Shown piece after piece: positions 31,682 through 41,458 of a stretch of 64,000 nt of DNA. The stretch lies in the NCBI GenBank assembly GCA_937864115.1, contig CALMII010000018.1:1-64000 (forward strand), in the 5' to 3' direction. This DNA is from an uncultured Steroidobacter sp. GTDB taxonomy: Bacteria; Pseudomonadota; Gammaproteobacteria; Steroidobacterales; Steroidobacteraceae. Position 1 is the first letter of the stretch; each line of letters starts with the position of its first letter. The notes below the pieces were generated by a model. It had not been told where the DNA came from, did no database searches, and was given only the letters and a program-made list of their open reading frames with translations. The position numbers and the translations under genes were made by a program.

Positions 31682-31963
31682 TCAGTTCTGCCGCAATGGC
31701 GGAAAGCGCATCGCCGAACGGGCCTTCGCACGTTCCGCTTCCAGTTCGCGGTCGCGCGGCTGCGCTGTCGTGACCAGCGACGAGATCAGCGTCTGCGCCG
31801 CCGCCGCGACCTCGTCGATCGCCCGATCGAACGCCGCTTCGTTGAGTTTCGAGGGGCGGGTGAATCCGCTCAGCTTTCTGACGAACTGCAGCGAGGCGGC
31901 GCGGATTTCATCCGGCGTCGCGGGCGGTTCGAAGTTGAACAGGGTCTTGATGTTGCGGCACAT
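31682..31963 (-). CDS. DUF2277 family protein
   Basis: A 93-residue protein starting MCRNIKTLFNFEPPATPDE, diagnostic for DUF2277. Conserved FVRKLSGFTRPSKLN follows. Cytoplasmic, small and helical; function unknown. It lies 36 bases upstream of the iron-permease-like gene on the same strand, so probably in one transcript with it and lspA. Confidence 0.88.
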   Translation of the reverse strand: MCRNIKTLFNFEPPATPDEIRAASLQFVRKLSGFTRPSKLNEAAFDRAIDEVAAAAQTLISSLVTTAQPRDRELEAERAKARSAMRFPPLRQN

Positions 31964-32112
31964 GACGACACTCCGGTGCGCAGGGACTGCGCCGAGGAGT
32001 GTAGGGGAAAGTGACGAAAGTCACGAAGGTGACGAGGAACGTCGCGAGGGTGACGCGGGTGGTTTTCTGACCTACGTGACTTCCGTCACTTCTGCCACTT
32101 TCGTGGCCCCTC

Positions 32113-32658
32113 TCAGAGCGGCATCAGGACCATGCTCGCCAGCGCGAGTACTGCGCCGATCACGCCGCCCGCCGCGACATCGCTCGGATAGTGCAATCCG
32201 AGGACGACGCGCGACATCGCCACCAGCGCGGCAAACGGAATGCACAGCAGGCCGAGTTCCGGATAGCTGGCCGTGATCAGGACCGTGAAACTCACGGCGT
32301 GCAGCGTGTGACCGGAAGGAAAGCTGTAGCGATCCAGCGCCTTCGTGCCCGGCACGATGCCGGCCAGCGAGATGTAGGGCCGTTCGCGCACCAGCCGCGA
32401 CTTGAGGAACTTGTAGAGCGCGAGTCCGGTGAATCCGACGATCGCCATGCGCAGCACCGGCAGCAGCGCCGACTGGCCGTAGATGAACGGCAGCGACAGG
32501 ACCAGCGTGTACCAGAGCACCCCGTCGCCCAGCCGGCTCACGGCGGCGAACAGTTCGCGGATGCGCCGCCGGCTGCAGCCGCGATTCAGCTTCAGGCACC
32601 AGCCGTATTCGATCGCATCGACGCGCCGGAACAATGCTGCGGTTCTTGCGGAGGCCAT
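32113..32658 (-). CDS. PAP2 family phosphatase
   Basis: A 181-residue membrane phosphatase with all three PAP2 motifs: KSRLVRERPY, SFPSGHTLHA and SRVVLGLHYPSDVAAG. About five membrane helices. Likely substrates are undecaprenyl pyrophosphate or phosphatidic or phosphatidylglycerol phosphate. I start at ATG 32658. The stretch 31990-32110 has imperfect short repeats of GTGACGAAAGTCACGA type and no gene. Confidence 0.85.
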   Translation of the reverse strand: MASARTAALFRRVDAIEYGWCLKLNRGCSRRRIRELFAAVSRLGDGVLWYTLVLSLPFIYGQSALLPVLRMAIVGFTGLALYKFLKSRLVRERPYISLAGIVPGTKALDRYSFPSGHTLHAVSFTVLITASYPELGLLCIPFAALVAMSRVVLGLHYPSDVAAGGVIGAVLALASMVLMPL

Positions 32659-32777
32659 GTCGGTCACCTCGCTACAGTTACCGCACATCTTGGGGATGCC
32701 GTGCTGCATCCGGTTGACAGGCAGGTGACTGTTTCGTGACTTCGTTCCCTGTTCTTTGATTTTCCTGTGGGGACTCC

Positions 32778-32837
32778 CCTGTAGGGCCGGCTTCAGCCGG
32801 CCTTCTCTTGAGGAGTCAGGCTAAAGCCTGACCTACA
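32778..32837. repeat. Family A dispersed repeat
   Basis: Complete A element upstream of the two-component operon. The first arm starts CTGTAGGGCC rather than CTGTGGGGCC. Confidence 0.85.
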
Positions 32838-32886
32838 GCAAGAAGGCATGGCCTAGAATGGCTGCGACCTACTGCCAGGCCCGACC

Positions 32887-33573
32887 ATGCAGATCCTGCT
32901 GATCGAAGACCACAAGGACATTGCCGCCAACGTTGCCGAATACTTCGGTGCGCGCGGCGATGCGGTGGCGCATGCGACCGACGGGCGCATCGGGCTCGAA
33001 CTCGCCATGAACGAGCAGTACGACGTCATCGTGCTGGATCTGATGCTGCCCGGCATGGACGGGCTGACCGTGTGTCGCAACCTGCGTTCGGCCGGCCATA
33101 CGCGCGTGCCGATCCTCATGCTCACCGCCAAGGATCTGCTCGAGGACAAGGTCGAAGGCTTCGAGGCCGGCGCCGACGACTACCTGATCAAGCCGTTTTC
33201 CCTGATCGAACTCGACGCGCGGCTCAAGGCGCTGGTGCGTCGCGCCAGTCCGCCGGACACGCCGCGGGTATTGACGGTGGGCGATCTGAAATTCGATCTC
33301 AATACGCTCGAGGCCGAGCGCGCCGGCGAGCGCATCAAGCTCAATCCCACGACCCGGCGCATTCTCGCCGTGCTCATGCAGCATGCCGGCCGCGTCGTCA
33401 CCCGCGCCGAACTCGAGCACGAACTGTGGGGCGATCGCGCGCCGGAGGGCGATTTCCTGCGCGCCCACATGCATGCGCTGCGCACCGCGATCGACAAGAA
33501 CTTCTCCGTCAAACTGCTGCACACGATTCATGGCACGGGCTATCGACTTTCGCCGGATCCGCTTCGTCCGTGA
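32887..33573 (+). CDS. OmpR-family response regulator
   Basis: A 228-residue regulator: receiver domain with acidic pocket (IEDHKD), phospho-Asp in VIVLDLMLPGMDG, Thr/Lys switch residues in MLTAKD and YLIKPFS, then a winged-helix DNA-binding domain (TRRILAVLMQ, RAELEHELWG, LLHTIHGTGYRL). Its last 44 bases overlap the start of the sensor kinase gene. Confidence 0.93.
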   Translation: MQILLIEDHKDIAANVAEYFGARGDAVAHATDGRIGLELAMNEQYDVIVLDLMLPGMDGLTVCRNLRSAGHTRVPILMLTAKDLLEDKVEGFEAGADDYLIKPFSLIELDARLKALVRRASPPDTPRVLTVGDLKFDLNTLEAERAGERIKLNPTTRRILAVLMQHAGRVVTRAELEHELWGDRAPEGDFLRAHMHALRTAIDKNFSVKLLHTIHGTGYRLSPDPLRP

Positions 33574-34828
33574 GCTGAACGAGCGGCTCGCGCAGCTCAG
33601 CCTGCGCGGTCGCATCGCCGGCACGATGATCGCGCTCGTCGCCATCGCGGGCGTCGTGCTCGCGGCGTGGGCCGTGCTCGCCGACGAACGCCTGAAGCGC
33701 AACGTCACCTACGACCTGCTCTCCGAGGAACTCGCGCACTACGAACAGCGCATGCGCGTCGATCGCGGCGCGGAGCCGCTGCGTTCGGCGCGCCTGAGCA
33801 TCTATCGCTCCAGCGACTTCGCCGAACTGCCGCGGCGGATCGCAACGTTGCGGCCGGGCGAGATGCATCGCGTGCGTTCCGAAGGGCGTGTGCTCGATGT
33901 GCTGGTGCGCGACGGCGATTTCGGGCGTCTGTACATCACGTACGACGTGACCACGCATGCGCGCCAGGAGCTGATCGCCATCCTCATCATCGCCCTCGGC
34001 GTCGTCGGCATCGTCGCGGTCGCGGGCTGGGCGGCGTTCGGCATTTCCGGCCGGCTGGTCAAGCCCATCAATGCGCTGGCCGACCGTCTCACCGCCATCG
34101 ACCCGGGACAGCGGCACGTGCGCATGGGCGCAGAGTTCGCCGGCAACGAACTCGAGCCCATCGCGCGCTCCATCGACACGTACATGGAACGGCTCGACGG
34201 CTTCGTCGAACGCGAGCAGTCGTTCACGTCGACCGCGAGTCACGAGCTGCGCACGCCGCTCGCGGTGATTCGCGGCGCCGTCGAACTGCTCGAGGCACAG
34301 ATGGCGGATCGTCCCGCCGCGGCGAATGCGCTGGGTCGCATCCAGCGCGCGGTGCGCGAGATGACCGAATTCACCGACGCACTGCTGACCCTGTCGCGCG
34401 AGGAACGCATCGCGCGCGATGGCGACGCCGGCTGCGAAATCCAGCAACTGCTGACGCGCGTCGTCGAAGACCTGCGCAGCGTGACGCCGGACAAGAAGAT
34501 CCGCGTCGACATCGACCGGCGCGAAGCCGTGCGCGTCGCCGCGCCCGAGAGCATGGTGGCCATGCTGATCGGCAATATCGTGCGCAATGCCCTGCAGCAC
34601 GGCACCGCGGACGACGTGCTCTGCCGCCTGAGCGGCCGCGAACTCAGCGTCTCGAATGCCGGTTCCCTGCCGTCCGCCGACCTCTCGCAACCCGCACGCC
34701 GTTTCACCACCCATCCCGGCGGCCATGGCATGGGCCTCTATCTGGTGCGGCGCATCTGCGAGCGATATCGCTGGGAAATGAAGCTGGAAAACACGGTGGA
34801 CGGGGTGCGGGCGAGGGTGGGGTTCTGA
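33530..34828 (+). CDS. Sensor histidine kinase
   Basis: A 432-residue kinase with membrane helices near residues 27-48 and 160-182 flanking a periplasmic sensor, a HAMP region (RLVKPINALADRL), the H-box TASHELRTPLAVIRGA, the N-box NIVRNALQHG and the G2 box GGHGMGLYLV. The G1 position has SVSNAGSLPSAD instead of DxGxG, a degenerate ATP lid seen in some QseC-like kinases. I start at ATG 33530, overlapping the regulator, because no later start keeps the first membrane helix. Signal unknown. Confidence 0.88.
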   Translation: MARAIDFRRIRFVRELNERLAQLSLRGRIAGTMIALVAIAGVVLAAWAVLADERLKRNVTYDLLSEELAHYEQRMRVDRGAEPLRSARLSIYRSSDFAELPRRIATLRPGEMHRVRSEGRVLDVLVRDGDFGRLYITYDVTTHARQELIAILIIALGVVGIVAVAGWAAFGISGRLVKPINALADRLTAIDPGQRHVRMGAEFAGNELEPIARSIDTYMERLDGFVEREQSFTSTASHELRTPLAVIRGAVELLEAQMADRPAAANALGRIQRAVREMTEFTDALLTLSREERIARDGDAGCEIQQLLTRVVEDLRSVTPDKKIRVDIDRREAVRVAAPESMVAMLIGNIVRNALQHGTADDVLCRLSGRELSVSNAGSLPSADLSQPARRFTTHPGGHGMGLYLVRRICERYRWEMKLENTVDGVRARVGF

Positions 34829-34833
34829 ACCAA

Positions 34834-34923
34834 GGCTACGGGCGACAGGCGACAGGCAACAGGCAACAGGCAACAAGTCAGATGCGGACTCTGACAGTCG
34901 CCTGCAGCCTGTCGCCGGTAGCC
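34834..34923. repeat. Long inverted repeat with internal CAGGCAA tandem repeats
   Basis: GGCTACGGGCGACAGGCGAC and GCCTGTCGCCGGTAGCC are inverted arms around short CAACAGG tandem units. It lies between the kinase gene and icd and could fold into a terminator-like hairpin. Confidence 0.75.
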
Positions 34924-34996
34924 TTCTGCTATCATTCCGCGCCTCCAAATCCCCCGCGATTCAGCCTTTCCCCCAAGATCCATCGGAGTTCCGTCG

Positions 34997-36298
34997 ATGT
35001 CGACAGCGGTCAAGCTCAACGTGCCCGCCCAGGGCCAGAAGATCACCATCCAGAACGGCAAACTCAGCGTTCCCGATCAGCCGATCGTCCCATTCATCGA
35101 AGGCGACGGCACCGGTCCGGACATCTGGCGCGCGTCGGTTCGCGTGCTCGATGCGGCCGTGGCCAAGGCGTACGGCGGCAAGCGCAAGATCCAGTGGATG
35201 GAGGTCTATGCGGGCCAGAAGTCCAACGATCTCTTCAACACCTGGCTGCCGGATGAAACCGTGCAGGCCTGCCGCGACTACCTCGTCTCCATCAAGGGTC
35301 CGCTGACCACGCCGATCGGCGGCGGCATCCGTTCGCTGAACGTCGCGCTGCGCCAGATGCTCGATCTCTACGTCTGCCTGCGCCCGGTGCGCTGGTTCAA
35401 GGGTGTGCCTTCGCCGGTGAAGTCGCCGGACAAGGTCGACATGGTGATCTTCCGCGAGAACACCGAAGACATTTACGCCGGCATCGAATTCGAAGCCGGC
35501 ACGCCGGACAACCAGAAGTTCCTCGAAGCCTTCAAGGCCGCGTTCCCGAAGCAGTACGCCAAGATCCGCTTCCCGAACAGCTCGGGCATCGGCATCAAGG
35601 CCGTCTCGCAGGAAGGCACCGAGCGCCTGTTCCGCGCAACCGTCGAGTACGCGCTGATCAACAAGCGCAAGAGCGTGACGATCGTGCACAAGGGCAACAT
35701 CATGAAGTTCACGGAAGGCGCCTTCCGTAACTGGGCCTACGCGCTGGCCGAGAAGGAATTCGCGGACCAGGTCTACACCTGGGATCAGTGGGAACGCACC
35801 AAGGCAGAGAAGGGCGAGAAGGCCGCGAACGAAGAACAGGATGCGGCGAAGAAGGCCGGCAAGGTCATCATCAAGGATGCGATTGCCGACATCACGCTGC
35901 AGCAGGTGCTGACGCGTCCCGAAGAGTTCGATGTCATTGCGACCATGAACCTCAACGGCGACTACCTGTCGGACGCACTGGCCGCGCAGGTCGGCGGCAT
36001 CGGCATCGCGCCGGGCGGCAACATCAACTACGTCACGGGTCATGCCGTGTTCGAAGCCACTCACGGCACCGCGCCGAAGTACGCCAACCTCGACAAGGTG
36101 AACCCGGGTTCGGTGATCCTGTCGGGCGAAATGATGCTGCGCTACATGGGCTGGACCGAAGCGGCCGACGCCATCATCAGCTCCATGGACAAGACCATCG
36201 GCCAGAAGACGGTCACTTACGACTTCGCCCGCCTGATGGAGGGTGCGAAGGAAGTGAAGTGCTCGGAGTTTGCGGACGCGATGATCCGCAACCTGTGA
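34997..36298 (+). CDS. icd: Isocitrate dehydrogenase, NADP-dependent
   Basis: A 433-residue enzyme that decarboxylates isocitrate to 2-oxoglutarate in the citrate cycle. Recognisable parts are [12 protein letters not shown], the substrate loop [20 protein letters not shown] (including the Ser that AceK phosphorylates in enteric bacteria), [29 protein letters not shown] and THGTAPKYA. It matches the homodimeric bacterial type in length. A clear terminator follows. Confidence 0.97.
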   Translation: MSTAVKLNVPAQGQKITIQNGKLSVPDQPIVPFIEGDGTGPDIWRASVRVLDAAVAKAYGGKRKIQWMEVYAGQKSNDLFNTWLPDETVQACRDYLVSIKGPLTTPIGGGIRSLNVALRQMLDLYVCLRPVRWFKGVPSPVKSPDKVDMVIFRENTEDIYAGIEFEAGTPDNQKFLEAFKAAFPKQYAKIRFPNSSGIGIKAVSQEGTERLFRATVEYALINKRKSVTIVHKGNIMKFTEGAFRNWAYALAEKEFADQVYTWDQWERTKAEKGEKAANEEQDAAKKAGKVIIKDAIADITLQQVLTRPEEFDVIATMNLNGDYLSDALAAQVGGIGIAPGGNINYVTGHAVFEATHGTAPKYANLDKVNPGSVILSGEMMLRYMGWTEAADAIISSMDKTIGQKTVTYDFARLMEGAKEVKCSEFADAMIRNL

Positions 36299-36321
36299 CG
36301 CAGGTCGGATGACGGACCGGA

Positions 36322-36353
36322 AATCGGGGCGCGCAAGCGCCCCGATTTTTTTC
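36322..36353 (+). terminator. Intrinsic terminator of icd
   Basis: ATCGGGGCGCGCAAGCGCCCCGAT makes a GC-rich stem followed by a run of seven T residues, 24 bases after the icd stop codon. Confidence 0.93.
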
Positions 36354-36374
36354 TGCCTCTGCCTCTGCCTCTGC

Positions 36375-36450
36375 CTGTGGGGCCGGCTTCAGCCGGCCTC
36401 TGAGAAGTCAGGCTGAAGCCTGACCTACAGACAGAGGCCGGCCCCACAGG
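36375..36450. repeat. Family A repeat with extra half-element
   Basis: A complete A element followed by a bare GGCCGGCCCCACAG end. Just before it are short TCTGCC tandem units. Confidence 0.88.
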
Positions 36451-36497
36451 CAGAAGCATCGTTCGACGATACGAACTGCGGTTGATAGTCTTCCCCC

Positions 36498-38642
36498 ATG
36501 TTCCATCGCCTGCTGCTCCTTCTCGTCCTCGCATTCGCCACGACTCACGTGCTGGCGAGCGATGGCTTTCCGCGTCCCGCCGAACTCGAACGCGACATCG
36601 CGTTCTGGCGGCGCATCTACACCGAGGTCGGCACCGACGGCGGACTCATCCACGATCCGGTCCGCCTCGACGTCGTCTACGAAAAGATCCGGCTGCCTGC
36701 CGACCTGTCGCCGAAGGAACGCTCGAACCGCATCGACGACATCAAGCGCAAGTACAGCCGCATTCTCGACCGTCTCGCCGCCGGCGCCACCGACCTGAGC
36801 GCGGAAGAGCAGCGCGTCCATGACCTGTGGCCGAAAGGCACGCGGCGCAGCCGCTTCGAGCAGGCTTCCGAGGAAGTGCGTTTCCAGCTCGGGCAGGCCG
36901 ACCGCTTCCTCGAAGGCGTGATCCGCTCCGGTGCCTACAAACCCCACATCGAAAAGACCTTCGCGAAGATGGGTCTGCCGACGGAGCTGGCGGCGCTGCC
37001 GCACGTCGAATCGTCCTTCAACACGTATGCCTATTCGAAGGTGGGCGCCGCGGGCATGTGGCAGTTCATGCGCGCCACGGGCCGGCGCTTCATGCGCATC
37101 GACAGCGTCGTGGATGAGCGCCTCGATCCCTACGTCGCGACCGAAGCCGCAGGAAAATTCCTGGAACAGAACTACATCGTGCTCGACAGCTGGCCGCTGG
37201 CCCTGACCGCCTACAACCACGGCACGGCGGGCATGCGTCGCGCCAAGGAACAGATGGGCACGAGCGACATCACCACGATCGTACGCAACTACAGCAGCCG
37301 CTCGTTCGGCTTCGCCTCGCGTAATTTCTATGTCGCCTTCCTCGCGGCGCTCGAGATCGATGCCGATCCGGCCAGGTTCTTCGGTCCGATCAAGCTCGAT
37401 CCGGTCGACAACAGCCAGACCCTGTCGCTCGCGAACTACGTGCCCGCGACGCAACTCGCCGCGGCGCTGCAGGTCGATCGCGACCTGCTGCGCAAGCTGA
37501 ATCCTTCGCTGCTGCCGTCGGTGTGGAACGGTTCGCGCCACGTGCCGCGCGGTTTCGATTTCCGTATCCCGGCGAGCGTCGACATGAATGCCGTCGTCGC
37601 GCGCCTGTCGAATGCGGCGAGCTTCGACGCGCAGGTGGCCGACACGCATCACAAGGTGGGCAAGGGCGAGACGCTCTCGGTCATCGCGAGCCGCTATGGC
37701 GTCAGCATGAACCAGCTCGCGGAGATGAACGGCCTGCGCCGTCCGTACCAGATCCGGATCGGTCAGGTCCTGACCCTGCCCGTGAAGCCCGGCGCCGCGC
37801 CGCCCACCGCCGCGGTCGCTCAGGCGGAGAAGGAGCCGCCGAAGCGCGAGGCAGTGCCGACCGGCGTGGTCGGCAGCGAAAAGTACGTGGTGAAGCGCGG
37901 CGATACGTTGTCGCGCATCGCCTCCCGGCATGGCCTGACCGAGCAGGCGCTCATGGACATGAACGACATCCGCAATCGCAACTTCGTCTATGAGGGCCAG
38001 GTGCTCGCGCTGGTCGCGTCGGCGCGTGTCGCGCCGCCGGTGGAAGCCAGCGTGCCGGTCGATACCGTCACGCCCGCGCCGACGGCCGAAGTCGCGGCGG
38101 TCGCCGAAGCGGTCGAACCTGCCTCGGAGAAGGAAGCGGAAGAAATCGGGCCCACCTTGCTGCCCGGCGCCCAGGCGGCCTCATCGGCCGATCCCGCCGA
38201 TTACTCGGTTCATGACGGCAACACCATTCGCGTGCAGGCCGCCGAGACCATCGGCCACTACGCCGAGTGGCTCGAAGTCCGCGGCAGCCAGGTGCGCAAG
38301 CTCAATCGCATGACGGCGGCGACGCCGGTCGTCATCGGCCGCAAGCTGAAAATGGATTTCTCGAAAGTCACGCCCGACCAGTTCGAGGCGCGCCGCACCG
38401 CGTATCACCGCCAGCTGCAGGAAGCCTTCTTCACCGAATTCCGCATCAGCGGCGACGTCAGTCACACCGTGAAGAGCGGCGAATCGATCTGGGTGCTGGC
38501 CCAGCAGCGCTACAACATTCCGATCTGGCTGCTGCGTCAGTACAACCCCGACGTTGACCTCGGCGCGGTGCGCCCGGGAACCAAACTCGTCATCCCGACG
38601 GTCGCGCCGGTGAACGGCGGTGCTGCGGGCGGGTCGGATTAG
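36498..38642 (+). CDS. mltD: Membrane-bound lytic murein transglycosylase D-like, with LysM domains
   Basis: A 714-residue protein with a signal peptide (LLLLLVLAFATTHVLAS). The SLT domain at about 150-300 has the catalytic Glu in LPHVESSFNTYAYS, then GAAGMWQFMRATGR and LTAYNHGTAGMRRA. LysM peptidoglycan-binding modules begin near HHKVGKGETLSVIASRYGVS, KYVVKRGDTLSRIASRHGLT and HTVKSGESIWVLAQQRYN. It cleaves glycan strands, forming 1,6-anhydro ends. Longer than E. coli MltD because of spaced, partly degenerate LysM units. Confidence 0.92.
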   Translation: MFHRLLLLLVLAFATTHVLASDGFPRPAELERDIAFWRRIYTEVGTDGGLIHDPVRLDVVYEKIRLPADLSPKERSNRIDDIKRKYSRILDRLAAGATDLSAEEQRVHDLWPKGTRRSRFEQASEEVRFQLGQADRFLEGVIRSGAYKPHIEKTFAKMGLPTELAALPHVESSFNTYAYSKVGAAGMWQFMRATGRRFMRIDSVVDERLDPYVATEAAGKFLEQNYIVLDSWPLALTAYNHGTAGMRRAKEQMGTSDITTIVRNYSSRSFGFASRNFYVAFLAALEIDADPARFFGPIKLDPVDNSQTLSLANYVPATQLAAALQVDRDLLRKLNPSLLPSVWNGSRHVPRGFDFRIPASVDMNAVVARLSNAASFDAQVADTHHKVGKGETLSVIASRYGVSMNQLAEMNGLRRPYQIRIGQVLTLPVKPGAAPPTAAVAQAEKEPPKREAVPTGVVGSEKYVVKRGDTLSRIASRHGLTEQALMDMNDIRNRNFVYEGQVLALVASARVAPPVEASVPVDTVTPAPTAEVAAVAEAVEPASEKEAEEIGPTLLPGAQAASSADPADYSVHDGNTIRVQAAETIGHYAEWLEVRGSQVRKLNRMTAATPVVIGRKLKMDFSKVTPDQFEARRTAYHRQLQEAFFTEFRISGDVSHTVKSGESIWVLAQQRYNIPIWLLRQYNPDVDLGAVRPGTKLVIPTVAPVNGGAAGGSD

Positions 38643-38647
38643 AAGAA

Positions 38648-38853
38648 TGTTTCACACGGAGATCACGGAGACCACGGAGCAGAGATCAAGAAGGAAGAAT
38701 TTCCACGGGGGAGGAATGGGAACACGGGGAACACGGGGAAAGAAAATTTCTGTTCCGAGACCCCGTGCTCCCCGTGTTCCCTTTCTTCCCCCCGTGGAAA
38801 CTCCTCTTCTTCTTTGCCTTGACCTCCGTGTCCTCCGTGCTCTCCGTGTGAAA
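38648..38853. repeat. Family B nested palindromic repeat
   Basis: Outer arms start TTTCACACGGAGATCACGG and end CTCTCCGTGTGAAA. Inner arms start TTTCCACGGGG and end CCCCGTGGAAA. The whole element is a two-layer imperfect palindrome in an otherwise empty gap of about 230 bases. Confidence 0.9.
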
Positions 38854-38876
38854 TCCGATCTCCGAGGAATGGCAAG

Positions 38877-39251
38877 GTGCGGACAGTAGTAATGGTGGCG
38901 GCACTGCTCGGTCTCGCCGGCTGCATGACCCAGCAGGCCTACGACGGCCCGAAGCTCGCGCGCGACGAGGTCGCCCACATCAGCGGCGACCTGCGCTTCA
39001 CCGCGGGCGCGCCGGTGTCGGCGCTGCTGCGCCAGGTCGACGGGCGCGCGCTGAGTGTTTCCCAGAGCGGCGTCGACGTGGATCCCGGCAGCCATCAGTT
39101 GCTGGTGGACTGCATCGTTCGCGAAACCGGCTCGACCAGCCGCTTCTCGCTCGATGTCGATGTCTCCGCCGGACGACGCTACCGGCTCGTACCCGAGACC
39201 GGATCGGCGCGCGAGGGCTGCGTTGCGGTGCATCTTGAGGCGCAGGATTAG
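38877..39251 (+). CDS. Small lipoprotein, unknown function
   Basis: A 124-residue protein starting with GTG, with a short signal and lipobox (LLGLAGC). The mature part looks like a beta-sandwich with two cysteines (DCIVRETG, GCVAVHLE). Likely envelope-anchored. The family B element upstream leaves little room for a promoter. No family recognised. Confidence 0.6.
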   Translation: MRTVVMVAALLGLAGCMTQQAYDGPKLARDEVAHISGDLRFTAGAPVSALLRQVDGRALSVSQSGVDVDPGSHQLLVDCIVRETGSTSRFSLDVDVSAGRRYRLVPETGSAREGCVAVHLEAQD

Positions 39252-39275
39252 CTGCCGGTCTGGCTGCAGGTCAGG

Positions 39276-39338
39276 CTGTAGGTCAGGCTTTAGCCTGACG
39301 CCTCAATGAGAGAAGGCCGGCTAAAGCCGGCCCCACAG
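39276..39338. repeat. Family A dispersed repeat
   Basis: Complete A element just after the lipoprotein gene, preceded by a partial GGTCAGGCT copy. Confidence 0.88.
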
Positions 39339-39467
39339 CAAGAGCAATCTTGCAGCCCGGTGATGCCGGTCACGGCTTTTCGTGAATTCCCTCGCAAGAT
39401 GGCGACTTGCCCGGCGGCTTGCCGCGGGTGGGTGAACATAAGCGAGCTATACTCGCGAGCCATCGAA

Positions 39468-40046
39468 ATGTTGCGAACCGGGCTGAACCGAATGCCGTCG
39501 ATCGATCGGGTGTTTTCTTCGAGTCTGCTGTGTCTGCTGACACTGCTCGCTTTCAGCGTTCGCGCCGACGGTCCGCTGTCGTCGTCGGCCATCGCGGGCT
39601 CCAGCGTCGAATCCGGTCTGCCGCTGGCGGACTACGTCGTCGTCAACAAGTCGAAGCGCACGCTGCAGCTGCTGCGCAACGACAAGGTGCTGCGTACCTA
39701 CAAGATCGCGCTCGGACTGCGTCCGGAAGGGCACAAGCAGTTCGAAGGTGATTTCCGCACGCCCGAGGGCAAGTACCTGCTGACACGCCGCAATCCCAAC
39801 AGCGAGTATTTCCTGTCGATCCAGGTGTCCTATCCGAACGATCAGGACGTCGCACGCGCGCGCCGTCAGGGCCAGCGTCCCGGCGGCGCCATCATGATTC
39901 ACGGCCAGCCGAACACGCCGCGCAAGCCGCGCGATTACTACGCCAACGTCGACTGGACCGAGGGCTGCATCGCCGTCTCCAATTCGGACATGGTGGAAAT
40001 CTGGCTGATGACGCCGCCGGACACGCCCATCGAGATCCAGCCGTGA
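39468..40046 (+). CDS. L,D-transpeptidase (YkuD family)
   Basis: A 192-residue secreted protein with a signal-like N-terminus (SLLCLLTLLAFSVRADG) and a YkuD catalytic domain: YVVVNKSKRTLQLL at the start, IMIHGQPNTP and DWTEGCIAVSNSDM with the catalytic Cys. It forms or exchanges 3-3 peptidoglycan crosslinks or lipoprotein anchors. I use ATG 39468; 39492 is also possible. A TATACT-like box lies just upstream. Its stop overlaps the ppnN start as GTGA. Confidence 0.88.
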   Translation: MLRTGLNRMPSIDRVFSSSLLCLLTLLAFSVRADGPLSSSAIAGSSVESGLPLADYVVVNKSKRTLQLLRNDKVLRTYKIALGLRPEGHKQFEGDFRTPEGKYLLTRRNPNSEYFLSIQVSYPNDQDVARARRQGQRPGGAIMIHGQPNTPRKPRDYYANVDWTEGCIAVSNSDMVEIWLMTPPDTPIEIQP

Positions 40047-41458
40047 CGGCAGCAGGCGATCAGGGCGCCACCATTTCGCTCTCGCATGCCGAGGCCGAAT
40101 CGCTGGTCGATGCGCGCGTCTCGCCGACCGGCAGCCTGGAGAATCTGTCGCAGCGCGAAGTCGCGCAGCTGCTGAGTGCGGGGCACGGCGGCGTCTACCA
40201 GCTGTTCCGGCGCTGCGCACTCGCGGTGCTTTCGTCCGGCCTGCACACCGACGACATCCGCGACATTTTCGACCGCTACGAGGATTTCGACATCCGCCTC
40301 GGCCGGCAGGCCTGGGGCATCAAGCTCGAAGTGAAGAACGCGCCGTCGAGCGCCTTCGTCGACGGCCAGATGATCCGCGGCATCAAGGAACACCTGTTCG
40401 CCGCACTGCGCGATCTGGTCTACATCCACGACGCCATCCTCGGCAACAACCGCTTCGACCTGAACGATCCGGTGTCGATCACCAACGCGGTCTATCACAT
40501 CCTGCGCAACGCGCGCGTGCTCGACTACAAGGGACGTCCCGACCTCGTCGTGTGCTGGGGCGGGCATTCCATCGGTTCGCACGAATACGACTACACCAAG
40601 AAGGTCGGCTACGAACTGGGCCTGCGCGCGCTGAGCGTGTGCACGGGTTGCGGCCCGGGCGCGATGAAGGGCCCGATGAAGGGCGCCACCATCGGCCATG
40701 CCAAGCAGCGCATCCGCGACGGTCGCTACATCGGTCTCACCGAGCCCGGCATCATCGCCGCCGAGCCGCCGAATCCGATCGTGAACCAGCTCGTGATCAT
40801 GCCGGACATCGAGAAGCGTCTCGAAGCCTTCGTCCGCATCGCGCACGCCATCATCGTCTTCCCGGGCGGCGCCGGCACGGCGGAGGAGATCCTCTACCTG
40901 CTCGGCCTCCTGCTCGATCCGGCCAATGCCGATCAGCCGCTGCCCGTGATCTTCACCGGGCCGGCCGAGTCCGCAGCGTACTTCGCGCAGATCGACCGCT
41001 TCATCGGCGCGACGCTCGGCCCTGCCGCGCAGAAGCGCTACAAGATCGTCACCGGCGATCCTGCCCAGGCCGCCCGCGAAGTGGCGCGCGGCGTCGACGC
41101 GGTGCGCGAGTTCCGCCGCTCGCATCGCGACGCCTACAACTACAACTGGCTGCTCAGCATCCAGCCCGATTTTCAGCGGCCCTTCGAACCGACCCACGAG
41201 GCGATGGCGAAGCTCGAACTGCGTCGCGACCTGCCGCCGCACGTGCTGGCGGCCAACCTGCGTCGCGCCTTTTCCGGCATCGTCGCGGGCAACGTGAAGG
41301 AGCAGGGTGTGCAGGCCATCGAGGCGCACGGCCCGTTCGAACTGCACGGCGACAGGGAGGTCATGACGTTGCTGGACGAACTGCTGGCCGCGTTCGTCGC
41401 GCAGAAACGCATGAAAATCGCCGGCGAATACCGGCCCTGTTACCGGCTGGTCGCATGA
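40043..41458 (+). CDS. ppnN: Pyrimidine/purine nucleotide 5'-monophosphate nucleosidase PpnN (LOG family)
   Basis: A 471-residue PpnN/YgdH-type enzyme. The central LOG domain has VCWGGHSIGSHEYDY, GCGPGAMKGPMKGATIGHAKQ and the signature FPGGAGTAEEILYLLGLLL. It releases ribose-5-P and free bases from nucleotides, and in E. coli is stimulated by (p)ppGpp. A GTG start overlaps the L,D-transpeptidase stop. The stop overlaps the next gene as ATGA. The full N- and C-terminal domains are present. Confidence 0.93.
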   Translation: MTAAGDQGATISLSHAEAESLVDARVSPTGSLENLSQREVAQLLSAGHGGVYQLFRRCALAVLSSGLHTDDIRDIFDRYEDFDIRLGRQAWGIKLEVKNAPSSAFVDGQMIRGIKEHLFAALRDLVYIHDAILGNNRFDLNDPVSITNAVYHILRNARVLDYKGRPDLVVCWGGHSIGSHEYDYTKKVGYELGLRALSVCTGCGPGAMKGPMKGATIGHAKQRIRDGRYIGLTEPGIIAAEPPNPIVNQLVIMPDIEKRLEAFVRIAHAIIVFPGGAGTAEEILYLLGLLLDPANADQPLPVIFTGPAESAAYFAQIDRFIGATLGPAAQKRYKIVTGDPAQAAREVARGVDAVREFRRSHRDAYNYNWLLSIQPDFQRPFEPTHEAMAKLELRRDLPPHVLAANLRRAFSGIVAGNVKEQGVQAIEAHGPFELHGDREVMTLLDELLAAFVAQKRMKIAGEYRPCYRLVA

